Source: Sarcocystis neurona (lineage: Eukaryota; Apicomplexa; Conoidasida; Eucoccidiorida; Sarcocystidae). From it: 64,000 nucleotides of DNA. The stretch covers positions 747,449 to 811,448 of the forward strand of contig KL647302.1 of the NCBI GenBank assembly GCA_000727475.1, read 5' to 3'. A program made the position numbers and the translations under genes. Of the stretch, positions 19,631 through 31,600 are shown piece after piece. Within the stretch, counting starts at the first letter, position 1, and the number at the start of each line of letters is the position of its first letter. The notes below the pieces were generated by a model. It saw nothing but the letters and a program-made list of their open reading frames with translations. It was not told the DNA's origin and ran no database searches.

Positions 19631-22600
19631 GTATACGTCTTTTAAATGCCCGTCTCTCTCTATGTCCTTCCACACTTACTTATCGCTGCACTTCACAGAT
19701 CCCTCTGCTGCGTATATGTGTGGGTATGTGATGGAGGTGTACGTGTGGGGGCTGGGTAGGTGGAGGTTGGCGTTGCTCTCTCTAGCTCAGTCTGCCTATC
19801 TCTGTGTGTGTCTCCCTCTACACTTTTATATGCAGTGAGATACATGTATATATATACATACGCATATACATATACACATATATATATATATGTATATAGC
19901 CGTATGTGTATGTATATGTTCATACACGTATGCATATATATATGTATGCGGAGGGGGAGAGTCTTGTGTGGGTGGTGTCGGCGAGGCACGCGTGTGTCCA
20001 CGTGAACAGGCACCTCTATACGTGGAAGAAGCTTCTTCGCGCCTTGTCCTTCGTGTATACGTAGCAATTTTGCACCTGGCAAGAGGTGTCTATGGAAGTC
20101 TGCGGAAGGACGCGGTCCCAGAGCTATATCCACGCAGCGCGTCTTTGCATGCGCGTGCTGCTGGATGTATCGCGGACAGAGACGGCGAGACCCGGCGATT
20201 TCTCGCTGTTCACATAAACGAACGTCACATGTGAAGACGCCGGGCTCCTCTCTGTTTTTCTCTCTAAGTCGTTGCGAGCGCCCCACAAATTTTCTGATCT
20301 GCACGTGCGGGTCTTTGCATGTGTGCTTCTTATGTAGATGGTCAAATATCCATACATATAAATAAACATACAGAGAAAGTGAGACAGACAGACGGAGAGG
20401 GAGACAGCGAGACATACAGAGACAGATTTACCGGTTAAACGAGTAGGGTCAGTAAAAACGTCGCACAGGAGGAGACACCCCACTCGAACAACCTCGGCGC
20501 TGTGCTGCAGCAGCTGCTGTCACTCGTGACGTGACATCTGTTTCTGCTGCTGCTGGCGGCTTCCTCGTATTGGCTGCTGCCGATGCCGTTGGGGGGGCTG
20601 CGCCAAGGGGGGGTGGGCTGCCGGCCTGAACATGGGTGTTTCGAGGCTGTACCAAGACCAGCAGCTGCGGACCGCTACGTGTGTCTTCGAAGATACACTC
20701 TCATATGTTTGCTTTCGTCTCGTTATATATACATATATATATATATGTATCCACGACTATACGTGTGTGTGGACCTATATATCTACACCCTTACATCCCT
20801 GTGTCCATATGCATATACGTATATAGGTGTACGCATCCACGAGGACGTCCACGTGTCGGTATGTGAACGTGTAGATGTCCCTGGTAGATAGCTAGCAGCG
20901 CATGCATTCTGATATACATCTGCACATGTATAGATGTATATGCGTGCGTAGAGGGAGAGAATGGGGAGAAATTGGCCCCTACGTGTGGCGCGTGGGTAAC
21001 TGCTGTGGCAGGGGAGACGGACCCCGCGCGTGCCTCTCTGCCACTTCAAATATCCCTGAGCGGGGATCCGGAGAAGAAGACATTTACTCTTGAGGTGAGA
21101 GGATGTGTAGCGCTGCATGCGCCCGCTGCATGCGACTCCGCATGCGTTCTAGTGGGAGCGGAAGGAGCTGAGGTGTCCACGTATTCCCGCCTTTTTTTAT
21201 CCGCATGCGGCCAGTCATGCCGGCGCGACCGCAGTCTGCTGCAAGCGCGCGATATTTTGCCGGCGCGTGCAACGCAGCTGCTGACCTCCTGCTGCCAGTC
21301 CCCTGTACAAGGTCTAGACGCTGTCTTCCTCTTTACTGCATCACAGCTGTCTCGATGCATGCAACCAACTGCGTCTCCGAGGAACTCTGCTGCTGCCTGC
21401 GCCCCTGCCACACTTCCGCGCACCCGTAGCCTCCCCTCGCCTGCAACGAGAGCACCACGTTCTGCGGGTGTACCAACTTCCACCCACTCTCCTCTGTGTA
21501 TATACATATGTTCGCAGATGCAAGAGCCTGAGACGTGAGCCCCTCTATCAATGTATCTATATATATATATATATGTGTACACATATGTACGTAGATGCAT
21601 ATACATACGAATATACACCATGCGCATATGTGTGTACGTGTATATATGTTTATATATACATACGTAGATAGATAGAGATTGCGGTATGTGTACGTGTATA
21701 TATATATGATATCGCGGTGTGTGTGCAGACGTACGTATGCGTGTGATAACTGTGTGTGTGTACGTGAATGTATGTATATATGTGATGGCTTGATGTGTGT
21801 GCATGCACGTGTATATGAGATAGCTTGATTTGTCTACATGCACATATGTATGGGATAGCTTGATTTGTCTATGTGCACATATATGTATATGTACATGTAT
21901 GTGTATAGATGGCATCCTACTGCGTGTACATAGATGTATATATATGTAATGTGTGGGAACGTAGTGTGCGGCAGTCTCTGTCTGCAAAGTGGGCGAACCT
22001 CCACATGCTGCGTGTTGCTGTGGGGTGTGTGACACACGTGTCTCCCCGGATGCGCGTGTGGAAATATACGCACGTGTCTGTTCCCGCTGTGAACAGTCCT
22101 ACTCCGCCTATTTCCGTTCTCCCTACAGCCGTTAAGAATCTTCTTCTGTCTGGCTATATATACAGATATATATATGTGATACTATACAAATACCCGTATA
22201 TATATAAATGTACACATACCCATATGTATGTATGTACATCTGTGTGTAGGTGTAGGTGCGTGTGTGTATGTCTTTCAGCCTGCAATCGTCTTCTTAGGTA
22301 TATATATATATATATACAGATACATATGTATACATATATATATATATATACAGAGAGAGAGAGAGATGTCGGAAAATAATGTGCATGCACGGCGAGATGT
22401 GCATGTCCGTGTGTACGTGTGTGGGGGCGGACGGACGTGCATGCAGGACACTGGGATGGGCATGACGAAGGAGGAGCTGCTGGAGCACCTCGGGACGATC
22501 GCCAAGTCGGGAAGCCTGGAATTTCTGATGAAGCACCAAGGAGAGAGCAACAGGGACATCATCGGTCAGGTACTTCGAGCCACCGGTTCATCTTTTTCTT

Positions 22601-25600
22601 CTCATCTTTTATTCACTGAAGAAGCCACGTGTGCGACGTCGATCGCACTTCCCACGCTGGCCCTCGCCCCCTTCTCTCGGACGCCCCTGCGTACGTGTGG
22701 CAGCGTGTGCGTCGCAACGTGCAGACGCGGGTGTGTGTGGCTCTGCTGCTGCCGCGCCTACGTGGCACGGTTGTCCGTAGCCGCCCCTCGTCGGTGCGCG
22801 GCACTGCATGCGCACGGCGACGCAGGTGGATAAAACGGGTGATGTCTATCTATCTGTCTGTGTGCGTGTGTACGTACTGTACTGCTGCCGTGATGACTTT
22901 TTCTTTTGAAGCTGTTCTTGTGCTGGCGCGTGACAACGGGTCCACTCCTCCTCCTCCTGCTGATACTTCAAGTCCGTCAGTCTTTCAGTCCTTGCGAAGA
23001 AGAAATCCGCTGGTGTGTGCCTTTTTTGTCTGCCCCCCGGCTTCCAGAAAACGAAGACATGTGCCGTCTCCCTGTCCTTCCACGTCTCCTCGGCATGCGG
23101 CCCCCACCAAACGGGCATAAGTGTAGATGGACACAGTCATGCTTCTGAACCTTTTCTTTATTTTCCTCTGTGTAAATGTCTGTATGTGTGTGCGCAGTAC
23201 CGATACTGGCGACGGGATGCATGCACACCTGCATGCACATACTTGTGTACGTGCTTCTTCGTGTATGTATATGCGTGCAGATGTGTCGACGGGCACACAT
23301 ACACGAAGAAGTAACACATTTGCGGAGACGCAATTCGGTTGTCGACACACAGACACACATACACACACGGACACTTCGTGAAAGTATATTGCTGCTGCGG
23401 CAGATATATATATATGTATGTGCGCATATATATATATATGTACGTATAGGGTCGGAGGACTCGGTGACGTAAAAGAGGAGAGAGTTACCGTGCATACGCG
23501 TCAGGAGTGGTGAAGTTTCGTTTTGCCAGTGTTACTCCTTCCTCGCAGAACAGCCCACAAAGTAAAGCGCATGCCCCTGACAGCCCACTCTACAATATAT
23601 ATATGTATATATCCTGCTTTTCATGTGCATGCATGCAGCAACACGTGTGCGTGGATAGAAGTGATGCGTGCGCGCTCGCCCGCAGTGGAGGGCGTGCGAG
23701 TTGGCTTCAATATATGTGTGCGGTGGGGTCGTGCACAGGGAGGACGCATATACACCTCCGGGGGAAGTGCTGGTGATAGGAATCTGCGAAGCCAGGCCTT
23801 CGGCGTAACGCTGCCTATGAACCTCGCGCGCAGACAACGCGAAGCGTCCATTTTTCTCTCTTCTTCTCGGCCTGCGTTTTCTAAGAGAAACACATGCACG
23901 CGCATACGTATATGAGAGCGCGGACAGCTGGGTGTGCTGTGTTTGCTTCTATATGTATGAATGTCCACATATGTGTGTATATAGGTGTGTCTATAAATAC
24001 GTATGTGCATGCATATATGTCTGTTTTATCGGCGTTTTTGTATGAGGGCGCGCGGTTGTGGCTACGACACAGCGCGTGGCGCCGTTACTGCTGCCGTCGC
24101 TTCGTCTGTCACTGCGTCTGCTGCTCATGGGGGTAGTAGTGCGCCAAGTCTGCGGGGCGTGCGCAGCTCTGGCTGCGTCGTCTGCTGCTGCTGTTGCCCG
24201 ATTGTGCGTCACCGTTCGCTTCCTCTACTGCGCAGCTGTTCGTGTGTCTCACGTGGTTGCTGCTGCTGTTGCGTCTGCTACCGTGTCTCACATGTTGCCA
24301 CTTTTTGTCGTCGCCGGGCTCCCGCGGCACCGTGCCACTCCACGTCTCTGCCAGACGCAGCAGACCACGAGGAAGAAACCGGAAATACGTGTGTGTCGCC
24401 GTTTTTGTTGGCGTTCCTCTCCGCAAGTGTGCGTATGTAAGTATCTTCGCACGCACTGCGCATGCGCCGGCGGACGCTGCATGTGACTCTGCGTTCGCCG
24501 CTGCTGTTGCTGCTGCTGCTGTGCCACCCCGCAGTTCGGGGTCGGCTTCTACTCGTCCTTCGTAGTTTCCGACCGCGTGGACGTGTACTCTCGTTCGCAT
24601 GTGGCCGGGGCCAAGGCGTACGTGTGGAGCAGCGACGGCAGCGGGCAGTTTACCATCAGGGAGCTTGCAGAGAGCGCAGCAGCAGCAAAGGCGCTGGTGC
24701 GGGGCACGAAAATTGTTTGTCACTTGAAGAAAGACTGTCTGGAGTTTGCCAACGTCCATACCCTGCAGACATGCGCCAGCAAGTTCTCCTCCTTCATCAA
24801 GTAAGTAGCAACTTCTCGCAGCCCCGTTTGTCTCTTTTTTCCGCAGCAGCTCGCTGCCAACTGCTGAAGTGCCGTCGACCCCGCACACGACGCGCGCTGC
24901 GGCAGCACGCGCCGGGGGGGAGGTAGAAGGAGGGCAGGGAAGGGCGACGGCGTCTGCACGCGGCAGAGCGCACAGCTGCTGCATCCGCGCTGGTGCATGC
25001 AGCCGAAACTTCTGCGGCCTGAAGCGTCCAGACAGCGCAGAAGGAAAGACGGATGGCCCGTCTGCAGTGACACCTTCGGAACAGGTGCAGGGGAGGGGGG
25101 ATGACGCGTGCGACAGTGACGGAAGGGACAGCTTGCAGGGCGCAAGCGGCTACAGAGGAACGCATGTGTGGCTTCTGCATGCGAAGCAAAGACCAAGACT
25201 GTTGTCCAAGAGAGATCTGTGACTTTTGCGTGCGCAGGAACGAGCGGTGTAGAAGACGCATGCGAAGAAAAGTGGTCGTGCGGTGGTGAACTGAGAAGTG
25301 GTTGAGCGACCTTGAGTTCACCACGTGGACAGGGAGGGGGTTGGGGGAGTCTCTGGGCTTCACACGGCGTACGTGCGTAGCTGCGAGTGGTATGTGGGAA
25401 GGGCATGCAGGGATGCACGCGCAAATGCATGCGCAGCAGCATCCAGAATACGCTTGGGCGAACGTGTGCTGCTAGCTTTTGCTCTTCTCCGGGAAATCCC
25501 CTACTCCTTCCATGTATATATATATGTATGTAGTTCATTTGTCTCCCTCTCTTTCTATAATGTATACAGATATATATATAAGTAGCGTGTGTTGTATATG

Positions 25601-28600
25601 TAGATATACGTGTTGAGAGGCGTCACCTGTGCGTGCCTTTTTTTGGGTAGAAGGGGATGGGGTAGAGACGATTTCCTCTCCTCTGCGTCTTCTTCTACTC
25701 GGAGACTCAACGGAGTCTCCTCGCTCGATACCTCATCTTGGTGGTTTCTCGTTTGCATGCGTGCGTATCTTTATCGGCAACGCAGCTTCCCGATTTCTCT
25801 TCGGGAAAAGGACGGCAAAGAAGTTGCGATTACTACGCAGGAGGCGCTGTGGCTCAAACCAAAGGCTACTGAGGAAGAGCACACCCAATTTTTCAGGTAA
25901 GCGCAGCAACAAACGCGCGGCAACAGAAGCAGCAGCAGCAACAGCAGCACCAGCAGAAGTAGCAGAAGCAGCCGCAACAACAGAAGCAACAGCAATAACA
26001 GAAGCAGAGGCAACAGAAGCAACAGCGGCAGCAGCTGCAGAAGCTGCTCCAGCAGCAGCAACAGCAAGAGCAGCAGTGGCACTAGCACAGAGTGAAACGT
26101 GGAGGAAGGTTGATGGACATGTGAGTCTTTCTGCCCCGTGAGACATGGAGGCGTCATTTTTGGGACTATGTAGCAGGTCGTTAAGTGAGAAAGCTGTGGT
26201 GTACGCACACCTGAAGTTGATGCAAATGTCGAAGATTGAGGCGCGTGAAAGCGAAGGAAATAGCCACACCAGCGTACAGCGCTTTCCTGAAGACGGTCTG
26301 CAGTTGCGCGTGACATATACATTGACAAGAATCAAAGAACAAGCAAGTATTGGTTCGTGCCACTCAGGATATAAAGACACGTAGGGTGTACGTACACCTG
26401 AAACGCACCGAAAAATTTGCAGACACGCGCTCAAGAGGCAGGAAAAAGACGGCACACGCGGCGGCGCCACACACTGTAGGAAGTCTCCACCAGATAGGCG
26501 GGACATAAAGGATTTACAGAGCTCCTCTGCATGCGCATGCATGGGCTGTACGGGATAACGAGAAACTGGCAGGAAGACAGCACTGTTTTCTTGCACTGCT
26601 TGCTGCTGCCGCTTCTTTTTCTGGCGGCTGTACCGCTCCGGCTCCTGTGGTATCGACAGCTGCTGTTTGCTCGAAAGTCGACGTGCAGCAGCAGCATTTC
26701 GTCCGTGGAAACCTACGTAGTGAGAGAGAGCCAGACGCGACAGGGAGTGAAACGGAGAGAGCAGCAAGAGGCAGACAGACACGCAAGCGGAACAGAGAAG
26801 TAAAAGACGCGATTTTGTTACTCCGTTCTGCCCTGCAGGTACTTGAGCAATCAGTCATGGGGACGGCCCATGTACACCATCGCGTACCGCGCAGATGCGC
26901 CCCTCTCTATCAAAGTAAGCACTGCCGCTGCAGCAACAGCGGCTGCAGTAGTAGTAGCAGCAGCAGCAGGGGAGGCAGGAGCAGCACTTGCCTAAGAGAC
27001 AGCAGCAGCCGTGGGGGTAGCAGCAGCAGCAGCATACGTTGAAGGGACAGCAGCAGAACGAGAAGACTCCCAGCAGGAACAGCAGAAGCCACAGGAACGA
27101 CACCAGCAGGAGGAGCAGCAGCAGCAGTAGTCTAAACGACAGCAAAACAAAGAGCAGGACGCGCAACAACAGCAGCAGAGTCAGCCGCAACCCACCGCTG
27201 GCTGTCGACTTCTTGAAGACGGTCTCCTGAGGCGGTTGCTGAGAATCGTCCTGGTGCAGCAGCGCGTCAGACAACGCCTCCCTGTGTTTTCAGCAGTAGC
27301 CGCACAGCACCCCTGTGTGTGTATGTGTCCCCGAGCTTCGTAGTGTCCACTTCTCCCTACTCTTCTGCCGCAGTAGATGCGTCGCACACGTGTGTGTGTC
27401 CGAGTTTCATGCTGTCCGCTCTCTTCTCTTTCTGTTTCTTTCTTTTCCGCCCCTCTCTCTTCCTGTCTTTCTGTTGACCATCTCTCTTACATTCTCGCAG
27501 ATCGGAGGATCACTGCCGACTCCAGAACTGGCCATGTCTGTAGTGAACGGACGTGCGTGTGCGTATATGTGTGTGTGTACCTTTCGCAGTAGACACGTTG
27601 GTGTATCTCTTTTTCTCCTGCGTAAAAAACGTGTACACACAGACACGCAGGTGTGGGTGGGCACGCTTGTAGGAGCACACGTACCCCAGGGTCCGTACAT
27701 ATGTGTGCGTATGCATGTGACAGTAGCATTCAGATACACACACACGCTCCTCGCACAGACACACATACGCACATATACACACAAGCAATACTTAAGTACA
27801 CGTATACACATATATACATATATTAAGTACATACACATAGAGAGAGATGGGCGAAGTGATGGAAGAGACAGAGAGAAGTACACAGACATTGACGCGTGCG
27901 CTGCCACGTGTGTGCGAGTGCCACACGAGCGCCCGCTGTCACTGCTGTCGAAGTTTGAGCAGGAGCTGTGGCCGTCGTCTGGCATGCGACTTTCTTCTTG
28001 TGCCCCTTCTTGAGCGTCCTCTCTTCGTAGTTCTTCCACGCAGTTCTGCTGTCTTCATCTCGTCGGTTTGCCCCCTTTTCGTCTCTCCCCGTCTGTCTGG
28101 GTGTCTCTCTCGCCCGTTCAATTCTTCCGCCGTCGGTGCTGGCGTCCCCTCTGCACTTCGTCTTCCCCGTCTCTTCTGTTGTTGTGTGCGGGGGGCTCCC
28201 TCCCGTTCGTGTGTGTCTCTGGCCCGCGCCTGTCTCCTCTCCGCGTCTCCCTTTCTGCGTCCGCTGTCTCCCTCTGTTTCTTGTGTCTCGCGTTCCTACT
28301 TCGCGTCCCTGGCCCGTTTGCTCGTTTTGCTGCCTTCTCCACGTTTTTGCCCGTCTGACGACGACCCCCTCCGTTTCACTTCGACCACTCGGGCTGCCCC
28401 TTCTCCGTTCTCTTCGTTTCCCATGCTGTGACGCGTCGGTGCTCCTCCGCAGCTGTTCCTGTCATTGCTGACTTCCTGTCTCTGTTTCTGTGGCTCTCCG
28501 TGTGTCTCCCTTCCTCGCTGACGTCGGCGTGCGGGCCCGTTGTCTCCCCGCGTTTCTTGTGTAGTGTTCCGTTTCTCGTGGACTTCTTCGCTTCCTCTCC

Positions 28601-31600
28601 TTCCGGTCCCTTCTGCTACTTCGCCAGCACGTCGCCAGCTTCCCTAACCGTCTCTCTTTGTTTTCCCGTGGCACGACGACTTCTGACGTCGTCTGCTGCT
28701 TGTCGGATTTGCTGCAGAGTTTCCCTGCGCTTCCTTTTTGCCCGCCTCTCCTCCCGGTTTTGTCCGTGACACACGTCTACACCTGTCCCTCTCTATCTTC
28801 GTCTTTCTCTTCTCTCCTGCGCGCTTTTCTTGTCTTCGTGTGCCCCCATCAAAAGTTCGCGGCGCTCTGTCTTTCGCCTTTTCCTTCTCTCTGTGTCTCT
28901 CTCTTTTCCACGGTTTGTCCTTTTGCTTCCTTTCTATGTTGCACGCGCACATTCTTTCGTGTCTCTTGCGCTCCTCGTCTGTGTCTCCTGCCCTCCTCTC
29001 CTCCCTTTTGCTTCTTTTGACCCTCCTCCGTCTCTCCTGTCATTTCCTCCTCGGTGCGTCTCTCGTTGTATTCTTTTCTCACGCGTCGGCCCTCTACCGC
29101 ACTCACTCCCGTCTCCCCCACTTCTTTTTTTCCGTCTTCTTCTCTTCTTCCTACGTTCTGCCTCTATAAGTGCTGCCTACGTTCTCGCTTGCTTTTGCCT
29201 CGCCTGCTCTGACCTGTCTGCTGTGCCTGTGCACACACACCTGCGACACGCTCCCCCTCCACCTCGCAGCTGCTGTTGCTGTCTGCGGCTGCCGCTGCTC
29301 CCTCTGTTCGCTTGATGCTGCTACTGCTGGCCTTTCTTGTGTTGGTACGCTTCTCTCTGACGTTCTGGCTCTACTCTGTCGTTGTTGTCGCCATTTGCTG
29401 CACTCCTCCTTTCGACTGCGACAGTGCTTTCTTGGCGCTGCTGCTGCTGCCGCTGCCGCCTCTTCCACTCCTCTCCTCGGCCTCCTCTCCTATCGCGCGT
29501 GTTGGGCTTCTCCTTTCTCCGACTGCCTCCTTTTCGTCGTCTTCTTCCGGTTGCTGTCCTCCAGCTCCTTGCACCCCTACTGCTGCTGCTGGTGGTGCGT
29601 TTCTTCCGCGTGCTGCGGATCGCGACGTCCTCTCTCCGTCCGGACTGTGTGTGCTTTTCGTTGTATTCCCCTTCTGGTCCTTGTCTTCTCTCCTCGACCG
29701 CATGGCTCGGCGCAGGCACTTTTCTACGTTCCTGAGGACCCTCCAAGCCGGTTGTTTCAAAGCAGCAGCAGCAGCGAAGTGGGGGTCGCGCTGCATGCGC
29801 GCCGGGTGCTGGTGCAGCGCTCAGCAACAGAAGTCATTCCTCGCTGGCTCGGCTTCCTCCGAGGCGTCGTCGACTGCGATGATATGCCTCTCAATGTCAG
29901 CCGCGAGCGCATGCAAAATACGGCGCTGATGGAGAAGCTCTCCCACGTCCTTGTCAAACGTGTCCTTCGCTTCTTCTACGAACAGGTGAGACAGCGCGCG
30001 AAGCAGCAGGAAGGCACAACGCAGCAAAGGCGTTAAAATGCAAAGCATCGAAGACAGAGAAAAAGAGGGACGCGAGAAAGTGAATCTGCTCCATACGTAC
30101 ACAGAGATAGCCACACACGAGAAAAACGAGGAACAACAACAACACGACGGCGGCGGCAGTGCATGCACAGATGCGCCCGCTGAAGAGCTGAGAAAGAGCC
30201 TAAACGGAGGCAGAAAGGGACAAAGAAGAAGGACCACTTTCAAAAGAAGACCGAGGCGGAAGGTGGACAAAGAGAAGGACAGAAGATCTGAGAAAGATGA
30301 AGCGAGAAAGTGGCGAAAGAGAGGGAGACGAAGACAGAAAGCAAAGCAACCCAAAGACAGATAGAGAAGGTAGAGATAGAGGGGGAGACGAACAGAGAAG
30401 GCAAAGCAACCCAAAGACAGATAGAGAAGGTGGAGAAAGGAAGGCGGAAGGCGACGGTAAAGACCCCTGGATGCTGCGGAGAGATACATAGAGAGAGGGG
30501 CGGAAGGAGTGCCACACACAGGGCCGAAAGCATGTGCGTATAATATGTCCAGACAGAGAGAGAGGGGAAGGCAGGTAGATAGATCGAGAAAGGAGTGTAG
30601 GTATATTACTGAATACGTGTGTGTGTTTAGGGGCAAGGAGATGCAGGTGTGTTCTCCTCTGCACGTAGACTCCATGCATATATGCAGCAGCCGCGTTGCC
30701 TGTCAGTCGGTTTTTGCGTGGAGCCGCTGAGACGACGCAGGGACTGCCAAGTGGCGAGGGAAGGTGTGAAGCTGCAGGGGGGTCCCTGTTTGTAGGACTT
30801 GTGCGTGTATATGTCTCTACTACTGGTGCAGCCCTGCGTGGGGTCTAGGTTCACGTGAAATGACTGCAGGGCCGGGGAGTTGCCGAGCAGCGCGAGGCAG
30901 ACGTGACGCTGTCGACGCTGGGGGGATGACGGGACTCGTCTGGTTGTCACGCAGTGTATGTACACCGGATGCAGCAGGTCTGTGACTCGTCGAGTTGTAA
31001 CCCAGTGTATGTACACCGGATGCAACGGGTCTGCACATTTGTTTTTTGTTAGACGCCACCTTCTCTCCAGTAGAGGTGGCCAGATGTTTGTGCCCGTGGA
31101 TCAGCTGGACTGCGCGCACACGTATCTAACTTCGGCTGCATGCATGTGTTTTAATATGGCTACATGCATGTGTCGTGATATGGCTGCGCATGCATGTGTC
31201 TAATATAAATCCAGGCGTATGTATATGTGTGTGTCTATGTTTCCCTGTAGAACAGGTCCGCGGCTATACAGGAGAAGTGCGTATGCGCCTTACTGGCATA
31301 CATATATATTGTGTGTGTGTGTACTGCTTCGATAGACCGACAGATTTGTATGCAGGCGTCCACTATATATACATATATATACATATATATCACATGTACA
31401 GCATCCGATAGTGCTTTTTCTTGTGTTTATTGTAGAAATATGCTTTCTTCTGAACAGCGGATACCCGCTTCCCACGTGGTTTGCAAAGGACTGTCCCTGG
31501 GAAAACAGCTCTTCAGTGTGGCCTCCCCTTACACATGCAGACACATTTGTCTGCGCACACCTACACATATATGTATATACACGTGTATATGCATATATAT

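Larger units (their letters stand above)
19631..22446 (+). other. TRAP1 introns 1 and 2
   Basis: The two introns, interrupted by exon 2 at 21012-21094, are filled with AT microsatellites (19850-19960, 20725-20750, 21550-21710, 22150-22350) and a 35-base repeat (21784-21888). No further coding segment was recognised. Confidence 0.75.
24801..26838 (+). other. TRAP1 introns 4 and 5
   Basis: The interval is interrupted by exon 5 at 25786-25896. Intron 5 begins with a CAG/AACAGAAGC-rich block (25905-26085). The long poly-Ala and poly-Ser frames over it are repeat artefacts. Confidence 0.75.

Noticed and set aside
25733..26782. Long minus-strand frame near TRAP1 exon 5
   Set aside because: It reads through a CAG-type repeat as poly-Ala/Val and overlaps a secure plus-strand exon.
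28068..29315. Several Ser/Leu/Phe-rich plus-strand frames
   Set aside because: They are products of the pyrimidine-biased intronic tract; TRAP1 exons 6 and 7 join in phase across it.
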